DNA from: Diogma glabrata
Taxonomy: Eukaryota > Arthropoda > Insecta > Diptera > Cylindrotomidae
Length of the DNA: 64,000 bases
Direction of reading: 5' to 3'
NCBI GenBank assembly: GCA_963693315.1
Contig: OY856187.1
Span: 378,795,306-378,859,305 of the forward strand
A program made the position numbers and the translations under genes. Under the pieces are notes generated by a model. It was not told where the DNA came from. It worked only from the letters and a program-made list of their open reading frames with translations, and did no database searches. Shown here one piece after another: positions 34,373 through 45,840 of the stretch. The stretch's first letter is position 1, and every line of letters starts with the position of its first letter.

Positions 34373-34775
34373 TTAATCTGAATCAGAGTCAGACTGGGCT
34401 GCTGCCCATATTCTTTCAGCTTCTTCTTCATCCCTCGCTTGTGCCATCGCTCTCCTCTCAACCCTCTTCCTTTCGTCGTTCTTCTTTCTTTTTTCCAGCA
34501 TCCTTCTACGGGCACCAGTCATCAGGGGTTCAGCAGGCTCAGTAACAACTGGTCCTGGTGAACCCCTGACAACCGCCTCCTTGGTTTCTGCCAAAAGCTC
34601 TCTTCTTGCGGGCGTCAGATCCCTCTCAAGAGAAGGATCGAGTCCCACCCACTCTCCTGGAACATATGGTTCCACTTGAGCGCGTGGAAGTCCATCCATC
34701 CCTTGAAGTGGACCTGCCGCCCCCTCATCTTCCGGCGGGAAGACGGACTGGGCAGCGACGGCCTCGTCCTCCTAA
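34373..34775 (-). pseudogene. Acidic/charged reading frame, probably part of an LTR retroelement
   Basis: After a TAG near 34775 the minus strand is open for about 134 codons. It is Pro/Glu-rich at first (EDEAVAAQSVFPPEDEGAAG), then has PYVPGEWVGLDPSLERDLTP, a basic coiled stretch (RRRMLEKRKKNDERKR) and an acidic end (QSDSDSD). No homologue comes to mind with certainty. The composition is far more GC-rich than the window average. The frame lies 300-700 bp after a tRNA-Lys-like primer binding site on the same strand, where the first gene of an LTR element would be expected. An upstream ATG near 34840 opens only 17 codons in another frame. Likely a frameshifted gag-type ORF; unproven. Confidence 0.4.
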
Positions 34776-35088
34776 AAGGTGGTGTACTTAAGTGTTGTGG
34801 TACTTCACGTCGATGATGTACACCACGCTTTTTGTATACATATTTTATTATTGTATTTTTATATACAAAAAAAAATCAAAAATTCAAAATTTCAATTTAT
34901 TATAATTAATAACAAGTCCACCCAAAGATATTCCAATTTTCCCAAAATTCAACAATGAAAATAACAGGAACAACCAGAAATATCGAAAAATAGAAATATT
35001 TCAATATATATCAAAAACAGGAATATTTCGAAAAAAATTCATCAATAATTCAAAAAAAAATTGAAATATATAGCGGTTTATCGCTATT

Positions 35089-35106
35089 GTCCCTGTTTCG
35101 GCGCCA
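35089..35106 (-). other. Primer-binding-site-like sequence (tRNA-Lys type)
   Basis: The minus strand reads TGGCGCCGAAACAGGGAC. This matches 16 of 18 positions of the complement of the tRNA-Lys(UUU) 3' end (TGGCGCCCGAACAGGGAC). Such a site sits just inside the 5' LTR of many retroelements, so an LTR would lie at higher coordinates. I could not see a second LTR copy to confirm it. Confidence 0.55.
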
Positions 35107-36912
35107 AAATTTATTATAACTGGATTTGTATGATAGAGTTAAGCCAGGATATTAGGTATATTAGAAAATTCAAAAGTCAGTATGGCCTTCACCCTGAAAA
35201 AAAAAATCTCTATGTAGCGGTTCCACTTACAAGACCATGTTGGTCATATTAAAATTCAAAATAATATAAATATCATATATAGGTAAGTAAGGAAAACTCG
35301 ATTAATATATTAATATAATGTATAAAGAAAATCTAACCTATTTCTTCTGGTATGCTGTTTAATTGATTGGTGGTTAAATTTCTGTTCAATGCAAATAACA
35401 TCCACGCTATCCTTTCGTTATATATTTTCATTCGTTAATGTAGTTGTACTTAATATCGCCAACTGCTGAATTCGTATACTCCAAAACTGTTGTAACATGC
35501 TGTGAAACAATTCTTCTGCTGCGGTCTCTTATCGGAAGAATATGTTCTTTCCTCCTCGATAACTATCCCCCGATCACGGTTGACAAAAAGGTTAAGTAGT
35601 TAATAGTGTAAATGAAAGACACAAATTTTAGTTCTATTTCCGTAGATATATATTTTTTGTTTTAATGCTTTTATTCAGTCTTTTTGGTAACAATTTTTTT
35701 CATTTTATAGACATTATTTATATATTTATCACTTTTTTCTCTAACCAAAAAAAACACAGTAATTTTGCGCTCTATAGCGGCTTTCCAACAAAAACCTTCA
35801 CGAGTTGTATTTTAATCAATGTTTTCTAACTAACACATTTGTAATCTTATGAACCGCGTACAAATGAACGCCGAGTACTCATGTACATATTGTTTTAATT
35901 TTACGAAACGCGTTCTAATGAATATCTCGTTTTACTTAAAGAATCCCTTACTGTATTATTCTCTTTTTACGAAGCGCGTTCTCAAAAAATAAAAAATTTA
36001 AGTAATTATGACTTTAAAAGTCTTAATCGCACTTCTAAAATATAACAAAAATATTCTTCGATTTTAAAGCTCAAGAAACGAACTAACAATTTTTTTTGGT
36101 TTTAGAATCCAAATTGAACTTAATTATTGATTATTAAACACCAACTAACTAGGATTATGAAAAATGCAATCTATAAATATTCTAAACGAATTGGTGTGAG
36201 CGAGATGATTGTTCAAAACAGTTGTACCCTTCTTTCTATTATTGTGGCATTATTCGTATAAAAAAAAAGAGAAAATCAATCATGATCATTATCATATTGT
36301 TTCGCAAATCGCAATACAATACTTGTTTATGTTTTAGCTTCTATTTCATCTGATCATCGTCAATCATAAATAGAAAGAATCACCAACATATACTGTGTTG
36401 GTTTTTGTTTCGGTTATTATAAAGAAAATGAAATGTCAATAAATCGTTAACATTTTAGATAACAAGGTTAAATCAGATCGTAACAGAGAATATTAGCGAT
36501 AATTTAAATTTTTCTTATGTTTGTTTTTAACAGAGATAATATAAAAGAAATTGTTTCCGAACTGAAACAATACGAATTGTGAGGATCGTGCTAATTTATA
36601 TTGATTGTTAGTTGTACGAACAATCAACAATGTCGATAATATAATGTTTGTTGTTATGTGTACTTGTGGATGTTGATATTAGAAAATAGAAATACCAATA
36701 CCAGTCATATTATAAGAAAGAAAAATAGAACAGTGTGGCGGTTTGAAGGGAATGTATTTTTGACTGCTCGCTGGTTATATTAAAACCTCACTACCAAAAC
36801 ATACATTATCTCCAATTCACCAGTACAGAACCCGAACTCGTTCTGGAGTGAGGGGTAGATTCGCTTATAAAGGCTACTGGTCCTAACTCACGTCAGATTG
36901 CGGCATAACAAA
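35107..36912. other. No gene; possible LTR sequence followed by AT-rich DNA
   Basis: If the primer-binding site is real, the first few hundred bases here belong to an LTR. From about 35800 to 35990 a TTACGAARCGCGTTCTMA-type motif recurs two to three times. Nothing else is recognised. Confidence 0.4.
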
Positions 36913-38250
36913 ATTAAGTGCTCTTCCACATGACACCCCACTGGTTGGGATCAAAAATGATCTTTTTCACCCTCTCCCAATCTCACCCCATCAAAACACA
37001 GAAAAACTATTATGTGACACCCCGCTTTCGTTTAGGGTTTATCATATTTCCTATATCTGTGTGTTGTTTCAATTTTTTCTGTCACTCAACGTCGAAACGC
37101 AGAGGGGGGACCAACTTTTTGTTGCACTTTTTTAACAATCATTCAAAAACTGTGCATCGTAAAATTCTAAAGAAAATTAGAATGTTTCTTAAATTAAGTG
37201 CTCTTTCATATGACACCCTACTCGTTGGGATAAAAAATGATTTTTTTCACCCTTCCTCAATCGCACCCCGTCAAAATACAGAAAAATAATTATGTGACAC
37301 TTCGCTATAGTTTTCGTTCAGGGTTTATCAAATTTCCTATCTCCGTGTGTTTTTTTTTCAAATTTTTCTGTCAATCGAAACGCAGAGGGGGGACCAACTT
37401 TTTGTTGCACTTTTTTAACAATCATTCAAAAACTGTGCATCGTAAAATTCTAAAGAAAATTAGAATGTTTCTTAAATTAAGTGCTCTTTCATATGACACC
37501 CTTCTCGTTGGGATAAAAAATGATTTTTTTCACCCTTCCTCAATCGCACCCCGTCAAAATACAGAAAAATAATTATGTGACACTTCGCTATAGTTTTCGT
37601 TTAGGGTTTATCAAATTTCCTATCTCCGTGTGTTTTTTTTTCAAATTTTTCTGTCAATCGAAACGCAGAGGGGGGACCAACTTTTTGTTGCACTTTTTTG
37701 ACAATAAATCAAAAACCGTGCTCGGAAAAATTCTAAAAAAAATTAGAATGTTTCTTAAATTAAGTACTCTTTCATATGACACTCCACTTGTAAGGGCCAA
37801 AAAAGATTTTTTTCACCCTTCCTCAATCTCATCCCCTCAAAATACAGAAAAACAATTATGTGATACTTCGCTATAATTTTCATTCAGAGTTTATCAAACT
37901 GTGAAAGAGTCTCTGTGAATTTTTTCAAATTTTTCTGTCAATTAAACTCGAAACTCAAGGGGGGACCAACTTTTTGTTAAACTTTTTTGACAATAATTCA
38001 AAAACTGTGCACCGCACAATTCTAACAACACTTAGAATGTTTCTTAAATTAAGTGGTGTTTCATTTGATATCCCACATAACTGGGTTTTAAATAATGTTT
38101 TTCCCCCTTCCCACCCCTTTAATAAATAAGATTATGCGTATTTTACACTTCCTTATATTTTACGTTCAAAAGTTACCACTTTTTCTATATTTTCAAAAAC
38201 TTTTAAAGTTTTTTTATTACATAAGTTCGGAACTAAGTAGAGAAAGAAAA
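36913..38250 (+). repeat. Satellite: four to five tandem units of about 283 bp
   Basis: Units start with ATTAAGTGCTCTTTCATATG (or a variant) at 36913, 37193, 37476, 37759 and 38048, so the spacings are 280, 283, 283 and 289 bp. Units 2 and 3 are almost identical; units 1, 4 and 5 are increasingly divergent, the last fading out near 38250. Each unit contains CGCAGAGGGGGGACCAACTT. Since 283 is not a multiple of three, the open frames of up to 123 codons are coincidental. Outer-unit decay with central homogeneity is typical of unequal exchange. Confidence 0.95.
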
Positions 38251-38879
38251 CATGCATAAAACGCTATTATTGAATTTTATTCAAAAAACTGCGGAATGAA
38301 AAATTTTAAAATACATTTTTAAAGAATACTGAATTCAAGCCCTTTCAGAGGGTTATCATTTGACTCGGTAAAAAAAAGTATTTTCTTAAAGGCCCTACAT
38401 AACAGCCCCATAAAACAAACGGAAACAACTTTATTTTTCTTTTTGTATCCGTCTTCTTCAGGGGACAAGTTTATACGCATGTTAAATTTCAGGTCCAAAG
38501 GATTTATATTTTCTAAGATAATCGAGTTTAACACAAAAACACATCGTAGTCTCACCAATAGTGTTCCGTATAAAAAACGGAACTCTAAAAACTAAAAAAA
38601 ATGAGGTACTTTTCGAAATTGCCATGTTTGGAAAACTTAAAAATATGGAGGGGCTGAAATCTTACAGCTCTGAGATATCAAGACTTCGGTCTGGGTAAAG
38701 GATTTTGATATAGTTTTCGGCAAAAAACTTTCACGAGGACATGGTTTTTAGTTTTGGGCAGCGATGTATATCAAACATAACTCTTTGTTAAAGTACAAGT
38801 ATTTTTTATATCTGTTTAAAAATTTGTTACAAAACTAACACGAAACATCAATACGTTGCCGGAAAATTATAATCAAAAT

Positions 38880-39260
38880 TCCAAAAATATTGTTAAATTA
38901 AATAAAATCAAACTTTTTCAAAATTACAAAAATATTCCAAAAATTAGAATGAAATCAAATATTTAAACTTTTTCTAAATTCCAATAATAATCCAAAAATT
39001 CTTAAAAATTCAAACTTTTTCCAAAATTCTAAAAATATTGCAAAAATGATTACAAAATCAAAAATTGAAAATTTTTTCAAAATTCCAAAAATTATAATAA
39101 AATTAAAAATTTTTCAAAATTCTAAAAATATTCCAAAAATTCTTACGAAATCAAAATTTAAAACTTTTTCCGAAATTCTAAAAATATTGCAAAAATTATT
39201 ACAAAATCAAAAATACAAACTTTTGCAGAATTCCAAAAATATTTCAAAAACTATAAATTC
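38880..39260 (+). repeat. Minisatellite inside R copy 1
   Basis: Irregular tandem repeat of a roughly 50-60 bp unit resembling AAAATCAAAAATTCAAACTT plus TTTCAAAATTCCAAAAATAT. The same array is found at 60600-60985 and, inverted, at 57040-57460. Confidence 0.8.
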
Positions 39261-39639
39261 AAAAATTTCCATGTTCAATTACATTTACGTCATAAAAACA
39301 GCTACATTTTTTTTCCAAAAAATTGGCTAAAAAATAAATGAAATCATTTTTTGACACACTTGACAACATTTTTTTGACAAACTTATAATGCCATAATTCT
39401 CAATAATAATAATAAAATTTCATTTCAAACAAACAATTTTATTTTTTCCAAAAAATTGGGTGAAAAAAAAATAAAAATCTTTCTTTTGACACACTTGACA
39501 ACATTTTTTTGACAAACTAAAAATGCCATAATTCTCAATAATAATAATAAAATTAAATTAATTAACAATTAATTAATTAACAATTAAAAAATCCCATATA
39601 ATGTAAAAGCATTTCCATAATATGGAGTCTAATGACAGC

Positions 39640-39835
39640 GGAAAAATTCAACTTAAGTAAAAAATAATTAAGTGATGAAGAAGTTTCAACTTTGAAATTG
39701 TCATCGCCTCAACGGCGTAATCGATAGCGTGTCTGCCCAAGGATTCGAATCGGGCACTGACGAGGGTAGGTTCGAATCCGATCCGAAACACGTAAAATGT
39801 GAATTGTAGTTTTTTTCTGAGAAACTTCAAACCAT
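39640..39835 (+). repeat. Candidate tRNA-derived SINE
   Basis: Contains a perfect RNA polymerase III B box GGTTCGAATCC (39770-39780). About 60 bp upstream is an A-box-like GGCGTAATCGATAGCG, and between them TGCCC...GGGCA could form an anticodon-stem-like hairpin. The segment is absent from the matching place in R copy 2, so it is an insertion. It does not fold as a normal tRNA (long anticodon loop, no paired acceptor stem), hence SINE head rather than tRNA gene. Confidence 0.55.
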
Positions 39836-40433
39836 ACCTTTGAATTGAAAATATTCCAATTACTTCTTTACTTACTTGAGTTTAATTGATCTCAAAAATC
39901 CAAAATAAAATTAATTTTATTTTTTTTCCAAAAAATTAGGTAAAAAAATAAATAAAATCTTTCTTTTGACACACTTTACAACATTTTTTTGACAAACTTA
40001 TGATGCAATAATCTAGTTTTTGATCTCACATACCAATCCCTACCATCAAGATTTCTCCAAATTTAATGTTCCTTCTCGTAATCACTTAAAATGAACGTTT
40101 TTTAAGCCAAAAATATGAAAATTGGCTATTTTTGACACACATAATAATTTTTTTGACACACTTCCGGTACAGTTATCGAACACAGCGTCCTTTTGGACCT
40201 GTCCCTTGAGTATACCTATTTTTAGAAAAAAAAAATTTTTGAAATCCCTCCAGCGGTTTTCCCTGCAGCGTAGGTAATGACGGCCGGCCGGCCGGCCTAC
40301 AGACAGACATACATTTTTTTTTGCGTTTTTGAATCAGGATGTCCTAAAACGTCGAGAAATGTCAAAAAAAGTGGGGGTAAAAATTTCACTTTGAGCTCAT
40401 GAATGTAATACTTAAGTCTTTCAGACCGAAGTA

Positions 40434-41255
40434 ATAACAAAAGTCATATAAAAATATAAATTATTTTTGTCATTGCAATAATTTTATAAAGCCTTACTTT
40501 AGCCGTGCATTCACATACGACCGAAACAGAAACCGAAACTAAATTTCATACAAATTTGACAGCGAAACCGAATTTAGAAACTGAAAATTCGTCTGTTTTG
40601 TCTGAAACAGAAACAATTAAAATTTAACTGTTTCTGTTCCAGAAACTGTCACATAATATTAATTATTATTTTAAATTTTGATAATAGTTTTGATTTGAGT
40701 TTTGAATTTTGAATAGTTTTCAGTTTCTGTTTCTGTTGTATGTGGCTTTAGTAGGTTTGAAACAAAAAAATTCATTCAAATAGGTTATTTCGTTCGAGCA
40801 TAATTCAACTTCAAACTTTTCTGGTGTCTAAAATTCTTAACGAAATTTGAATCATCCTATGTCAAAACTAGGAAAACAAAATAAAGTAAGAACATCCAAT
40901 CGGTGTTTTGATTCGATTTCCATCTATATTATAAATCTTTTTATCCACGACTACTAAAGAATATATACTTTCCATGCGTATATCTTTCATTGTAATTGTA
41001 TTCATTCCACTTTATATATTAAATTCTACTTTATTTATATCATTCCACCTTATTCATTAAATATTCTCCTAACAAATTAAAAACTTGATTTGTGTATGTA
41101 TATAGTAATATAAACAAGTTAAAACAAGAACAATACATATATAAAATCTAAAATAAACAACAAACTTGTTTTGTTTTACTTGTTATCTTTGATGAATTAA
41201 TTTCAATATAGCGATATAAACTTTTACAGGAAAACTGGAAATTAAATGAAATATT
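40434..41255. other. No gene recognised
   Basis: Contains an inverted pair of AAACCGAAACAGAAACC-like motifs (GAAACAGAAACAATT / AACTGTTTCTGTTCC near 40605-40640) and a short palindrome AACAAGTTAAAACAAG / CTTGTTTTGTTTTACTTGTT near 41117-41180. Otherwise AT-rich. Confidence 0.45.
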
Positions 41256-41261
41256 TTGAAG

Positions 41262-41408
41262 TCGTGGATAAAATAGCATCTTGTATTCGCTTAGGATGAT
41301 GGCAATTCTTCACTCGGATGATTCTCTCCTTCCCTCCGAAACTTCATCCTCGTGAAGAATTGCCTTCATTCTAAGCTCATACAAGAATCTACTATTCTGA
41401 TAAAACCA
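41262..41408. ncRNA. Long imperfect hairpin, possible hairpin RNA or MITE
   Basis: Arms of about 50 nt pair across a loop of about 36 nt. The left arm has CTTGTATTCGCTTAGGATGA then TGGCAATTCTTCAC; the right arm has GTGAAGAATTGCC then TTCATTCTAAGCTCATACAA. Beyond these, TGGATAAAATAG pairs with CTATTCTGATAAAACCA with bulges. The pairing is too long and regular for chance, but too long for a typical insect pre-miRNA. It could be a hairpin-RNA source, or a compact MITE. No expression evidence is available from sequence. Confidence 0.45.
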
Positions 41409-43179
41409 CCGAGTTCGATAAATTCAATTCCTGTGTTGCATACAGGTTAACTGACACACAACAAATTATCAGTTTTTATTTTATACTATGTAGTCCAAAA
41501 ATATATTAATATTCAGGTTTTGTTAATTTATCGACACCACGTTTCTCGTATATTTAAGCAGAATTTTTTAAGGGCCATAACCTTTAATTTGATTTTTAAT
41601 AAAAAGAAACATAAAATTCCCATTCCATTCGAACATTACGAATATAGAAAAACCATCTTAAGGGCGAATACGGTTGTAATTAGGCAAACAAAAATATTTA
41701 AATATAATATAAGCTTGATGCCTTAAAGCTTTGTTGATGAAACAATAACTTATATTGAATAGGTATTGTGTGCTACATGCTAACACTTGAACTTTTGTCA
41801 TAATCAACTATTTGTATTAACAAAAGATGAATTTCAATGTCAATTAGATATATTAATGTAAACAAAAATTTATTGAAAGTGGCAGTTGTAGTACACTCAT
41901 TAAATTCAAGTATTTTTCAACTTAAAGCTTTCATTTAACTTTACAAATAAATCGTTAACGTGGTGGACAGTAATCACGGGTCTAGAATATATAACTAATA
42001 AAAAGATTGCTTTTTTCGGTTTGAGGTTAAAGTGACATTACCCTAAAACAAGGTTATCCAGAAAATCAGGACATTCAACTCCATTTATATGTCTATTTTT
42101 TTTACATGTACATATCTTGATAATATTCTTTCCCTTTTATCCTTGTAATTATTAGGTCTATTATTTTTATTGTAAGAATGATTTCATGCTTATAAGTTGT
42201 TATAATATTAAATTGAAACCTGCGGAAATAATTTACCTGTTTAACATCCAATTTGTGCGAAAACTTGATTTCGGTTATTTTGATAAAAATTGAAAAGACT
42301 TACCATCTATTTTTATGTAAAAAACCTGTTAATGAGTGTTACATTAACTATCAAATTTGATAAAAATTTTTAGCAAATATTTTATTTAAAACTTTGAAGG
42401 TGTTGTTATTTGTGATTATAGTTCGGAAACAATAAATTGGTCCGCTTTGCTTCCGTGCTATGGTTTACGAAGAAATGGTAACGTAAAACGGATACTCCTG
42501 ATATGTTTATTGAAAAGAAAATGTTTTGAACGAGGTCTTTTATAGATCATTAACACAAGCTTTCAGAATTTCAATTAATATACACATTATTTAAAAGGGA
42601 GGTTACAAGTTCATCAAACTACCTATATACAAAACGATTGCGGAAATCACACTCAAATGCTAAATTTTTTCATATGTAATATATTTAGGCAAACAATTGT
42701 TTTCGCGAAAAAACTTTGCGTACACAATATAGGGTGATCAAAAATTTGACAATATCCTCAACGACGGTCGTATGTGCAATCAGTTTCCATTTATTTCGTT
42801 TCATCTCTAATTAATTCCAGTCTTGATATCCTGTTCTATCCCGAGACTATTGCCATTATCCTACTAGCGTTGTCTGGGTCTCTTCATCCAACGAACATCA
42901 GCTAGTTATTGTCGGGACACTTTTTTTTTCATTCGTTGTGTTGTGATGAGGACATTTTTACATTATGGTTCCGAAAAGAGAGAATTTACAATCTTCTCTT
43001 GCTCTTTGTTACAAATGATTTCTTCGTCTACTTTCTTAAATTTTAATAAACGTTTACAAAATTTATTTGAAGGTTTTATAAAATAATTGGGTGACATTCT
43101 AGAATCGAAGAAATATAATCGAAGGAATATTTGCATCGTATTATCGTCATCATCGTCACGATGATATCATATTCAATTG
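41409..43179. other. AT-rich stretch with no recognisable gene
   Basis: Shares a short GCATACAGGTTAAC...ATTATCAGTTTTTATT segment (about 41445-41480) with 45275-45335, hinting at a degraded dispersed repeat. No coding motif. Confidence 0.45.
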
Positions 43180-43290
43180 GTGTGTCAAATTTGGTTTTTG
43201 AAGATGAGACAACCGAATTTGAGATTATTGTGACATAACACATTCGGTTGGCACAAAAGAGGTTATTGTGGTTGAACTTTTTTTCAATGC
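43180..43290 (-). repeat. Dispersed 'CCGAAT' repeat, copy 2
   Basis: The minus strand reads CTTTTGTGCCAACCGAATGT, TGTCACAATAATCTCAAATT then CGGTTGTCTCATCTTC, closely matching the copies at 28.0 and 56.4 kb. Confidence 0.75.
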
Positions 43291-43639
43291 TTTATTGAGA
43301 ATACGTGAATTATGTTAACAAAATTAATTTGTCGGTATAAAGTAGCATCGATTTTGATCCTATTTGTATCCCATTTGTGATCGAAGCCAGAACGAGCGTT
43401 AACATGACCGACAATGAATGACTACCAGTTTTTTTATTTGGCTTAGTATTGTATTAAGTTTGTTTAAATTGTAATGAAGTGTCTTCATTGGCGAGTTGCG
43501 CACCTTGGAGTTTTATAACGCCGATCGACTAGCTTTCAGCCTTCGTGGATTTGATAAAAATAACCCTGCTTCTTCAACACAAATGCAGAAATGTACGCAA
43601 ATTACGTGATTAGACAGAAATGGAAAGAACACATTCTCT

Positions 43640-43745
43640 CCCATACGCCCACCCTCTCACACTTCATGCACGCCCACATCCTCCCACACACCCACACACA
43701 CACCCACACTTACACACAAACACCCATATCTACATACATACCCAT
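43640..43745. repeat. CA/CCCA-rich simple sequence
   Basis: Degenerate CACACCCA tract (CCCACACACCCACACACACA and neighbours). Similar tracts occur at 44415-44510 and, as GT-rich sequence, at 53935-54030 and 54705-54790. Confidence 0.8.
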
Positions 43746-44414
43746 GTAGCCAAGCAAGACAATTAAGTTCAAAGAAATAATTATAGGTAATTATAGTAAT
43801 TATATTAATAATTATTCTGGTCCAAATAATTTTTATAACTAACATTTTACCATTCTGATTAAGTCCACAAAATATGTCGGAGAGAAAAGATTTCATGTGT
43901 GACCTAGCATGACCACCAATATATGTTGATACGAGACATAGGCATTATCCCTCAAGAATAAATGGAGGTCGGGTGTAATTTCCTATCCATGTTCGTAAAA
44001 AAAATGCTTTTATGGATTTATGGATATACGTACAGAATCGGGCAAAATCATTTATAATATGACCAATAAAACCATTAATTGTAAACCGACAACCAAATCG
44101 TAGGTTACGTGAAAACATCACACGCTATATTTAAAATAAATTGAATAAATAAATGCACATCGCCAAATCCGATCATAATCCCAAATTGAATAACAGTGGT
44201 TGTTCTGATTGATACTTAGAAGTTCTAGGCTAATTTTTTCACAGCGGGTTAGCAGTGCTGAGTTATGTCGGTTACAATAGTCATGGCATGATTGATTTCC
44301 TTATCAGCCAGTTACAGGTAGCATAAAAATTACTAGGAATTGAACAATAATTCCAAAAAAAATTAAATCAGATAAAGGTATATCATTTATAATCATTTTC
44401 AATTTAATTTGTAG

Positions 44415-44510
44415 TGTCCCACACATACACCCCCATGCATTCACGCACACGCATCGCCAGTCACGCCCACATTCATCCATACGTACACTCATTCACGCGC
44501 ATTCATACCT
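44415..44510. repeat. CA/CCCA-rich simple sequence
   Basis: Degenerate CACGCACACGC / CATTCACGC tract, the same kind as at 43.7 kb. Confidence 0.75.
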
Positions 44511-44699
44511 TTAATTTAAAAAAGTAAACTAAAGAACATTCACCCCATGGTTATATCCTGACCGGCCTCAATGTCTTCTTGTTCAGCACACCATTATCGG
44601 TGTATCCCCCAGCATACAAATTATATCAAACAGCGGCTGCAGGCCAGAGAACACGGCTGTCTTGCTTATATCCAGATGAGATGGGTAATGGTATAACAA

Positions 44700-45170
44700 T
44701 AAGCATATGCTGCGCCACAATCACTAAGGCGATTATTGATGAGTTGTATACTAATGTGGAAACGTTGCGCCACAAATACTAGACGATTGTTGATAAATTG
44801 TAGTAATCACTTGTACAAAGAATACAACAATTGTTGCGCCACCAATACTAGACGATTGTTGATAAATTGTAGTAATAACTTGTATAGATAATATAAAAAT
44901 TGTTGCGCCACAAATACTAGACAATTGTTGATCAATTGTAGTAATCACTTGTATAAATACTACAATAAAAATGTGGCGTCACCAATGCTAGGCGATCACT
45001 GAGAAGTCGTATAATAATGTAAAAATGTTGTGCCAACAAAACTAGGCGTTTGCTGATAATTCGTATAACGATGCAAAAAATGTTGCGCCGCAACTAATAG
45101 GCGATTACTCATAAATTGTATATTAATACAAAAAAATGCTACACCACAAATGTTAGGCTACACCCGCATC
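44700..45170 (+). repeat. Minisatellite with GTTGCGCCAC core
   Basis: About eight tandem units, each starting with a GTTGCGCCAC-like core (44708, 44763, 44833, 44902, 44973, 45028, 45083, 45137) and followed by an AATACTAGACGATTGTTGAT-like segment. The spacing is about 70 bp in the middle units and about 55 bp at the ends, so two unit lengths coexist. Confidence 0.85.
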
Positions 45171-45557
45171 CTCATCCAATTATTGGAACCTCGAATTCCA
45201 CAAACAGGTCGGTGGTCCGGTGGTAGTGCTGATTCAATAATAACTCGTTGACGACACCACTACCAATTCTCAGCATACAGGTTAACAAGTATTGACAAAA
45301 CTAATATAGGGTTGTAATTATCAGTTTTATTGCTATAAATTTTGGGTGGTTCAGCGTTTTATTTAACAGATATCTTTGTTCTTTTGCAATAACTGGTAAC
45401 ATAGATTTGCACTCAATAAGTTATATAATTTTCTTACAGAAATATGAACTAGTTCTATCAATTAAACTAACACCAAGTGTATACTACACATTTGGACTAT
45501 TTAAAATTACGTATTTATTAATCAGATATTTGATTGATTATCACTTATTTTAATTTT

Positions 45558-45777
45558 GACTTGAAGTATTACATAAAACGATTTAACTAGATAACACTAG
45601 ATATACTAAGTATATTTAATTATTATTTTTCATCTTTTTGGTTGACTAATTACACAGTCCAAGACTTGAATTATCACAGAAATTAGGTACAACGAGTTGA
45701 CTAGACAACACTAGAACTAAGTAAAGTTAATTAATATTTTTAATCTTTTTATTTGACTAATTGAACAGTCCAAGACA
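45558..45777 (+). repeat. Tandem duplication of about 105-115 bp
   Basis: Two diverged copies run from GACTTGAA (45558 and 45663) through ACTAGA(T/C)AACACTAGA and GACTAATT(A/G)-ACAGTCCAAGAC. An old duplication. Confidence 0.75.
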
Positions 45778-45840
45778 CAGAACTATGATTTTGACACACA
45801 TTATGATTCCTTTTGGTTTATTGTTGCAACCACGAATCGA

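Larger units (their letters stand above)
38641..40433 (+). repeat. Long dispersed repeat family R, copy 1
   Basis: Begins AAATATGGAGGGGCTGAAAT and ends CTTTCAGACCGAAGTAA. Subterminal ACTTCGGTCTG (38683-38693) and CAGACCGAAGT (40422-40432) are perfect 11-bp inverted repeats. Inside are an A/T-rich minisatellite (38880-39260), repeated TTGACACACTTGACAAC blocks, a SINE-like insert (39640-39835) and a GGCCGG-rich spot before the 3' end. Copies 2 (60285-61665) and 3 (56493-57547, minus) define the ends. No protein is encoded. It is probably a non-autonomous DNA element. Confidence 0.85.

Noticed and set aside
36918..37876. Three similar plus-strand open frames of 111-123 codons, looking like a gene family
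   Set aside because: They are the 283-bp satellite units read in different frames; the period is not a multiple of three.
39699..39785. A functional tRNA gene
   Set aside because: B box is perfect, but the acceptor stem does not pair and the anticodon loop would be about 13 nt; kept only as a SINE candidate.
38641..40433. Family R as an LTR pair with 60285-61665
   Set aside because: The two are direct copies about 20 kb apart without retroelement genes between them; they have internal minisatellites and subterminal inverted repeats unlike LTRs.
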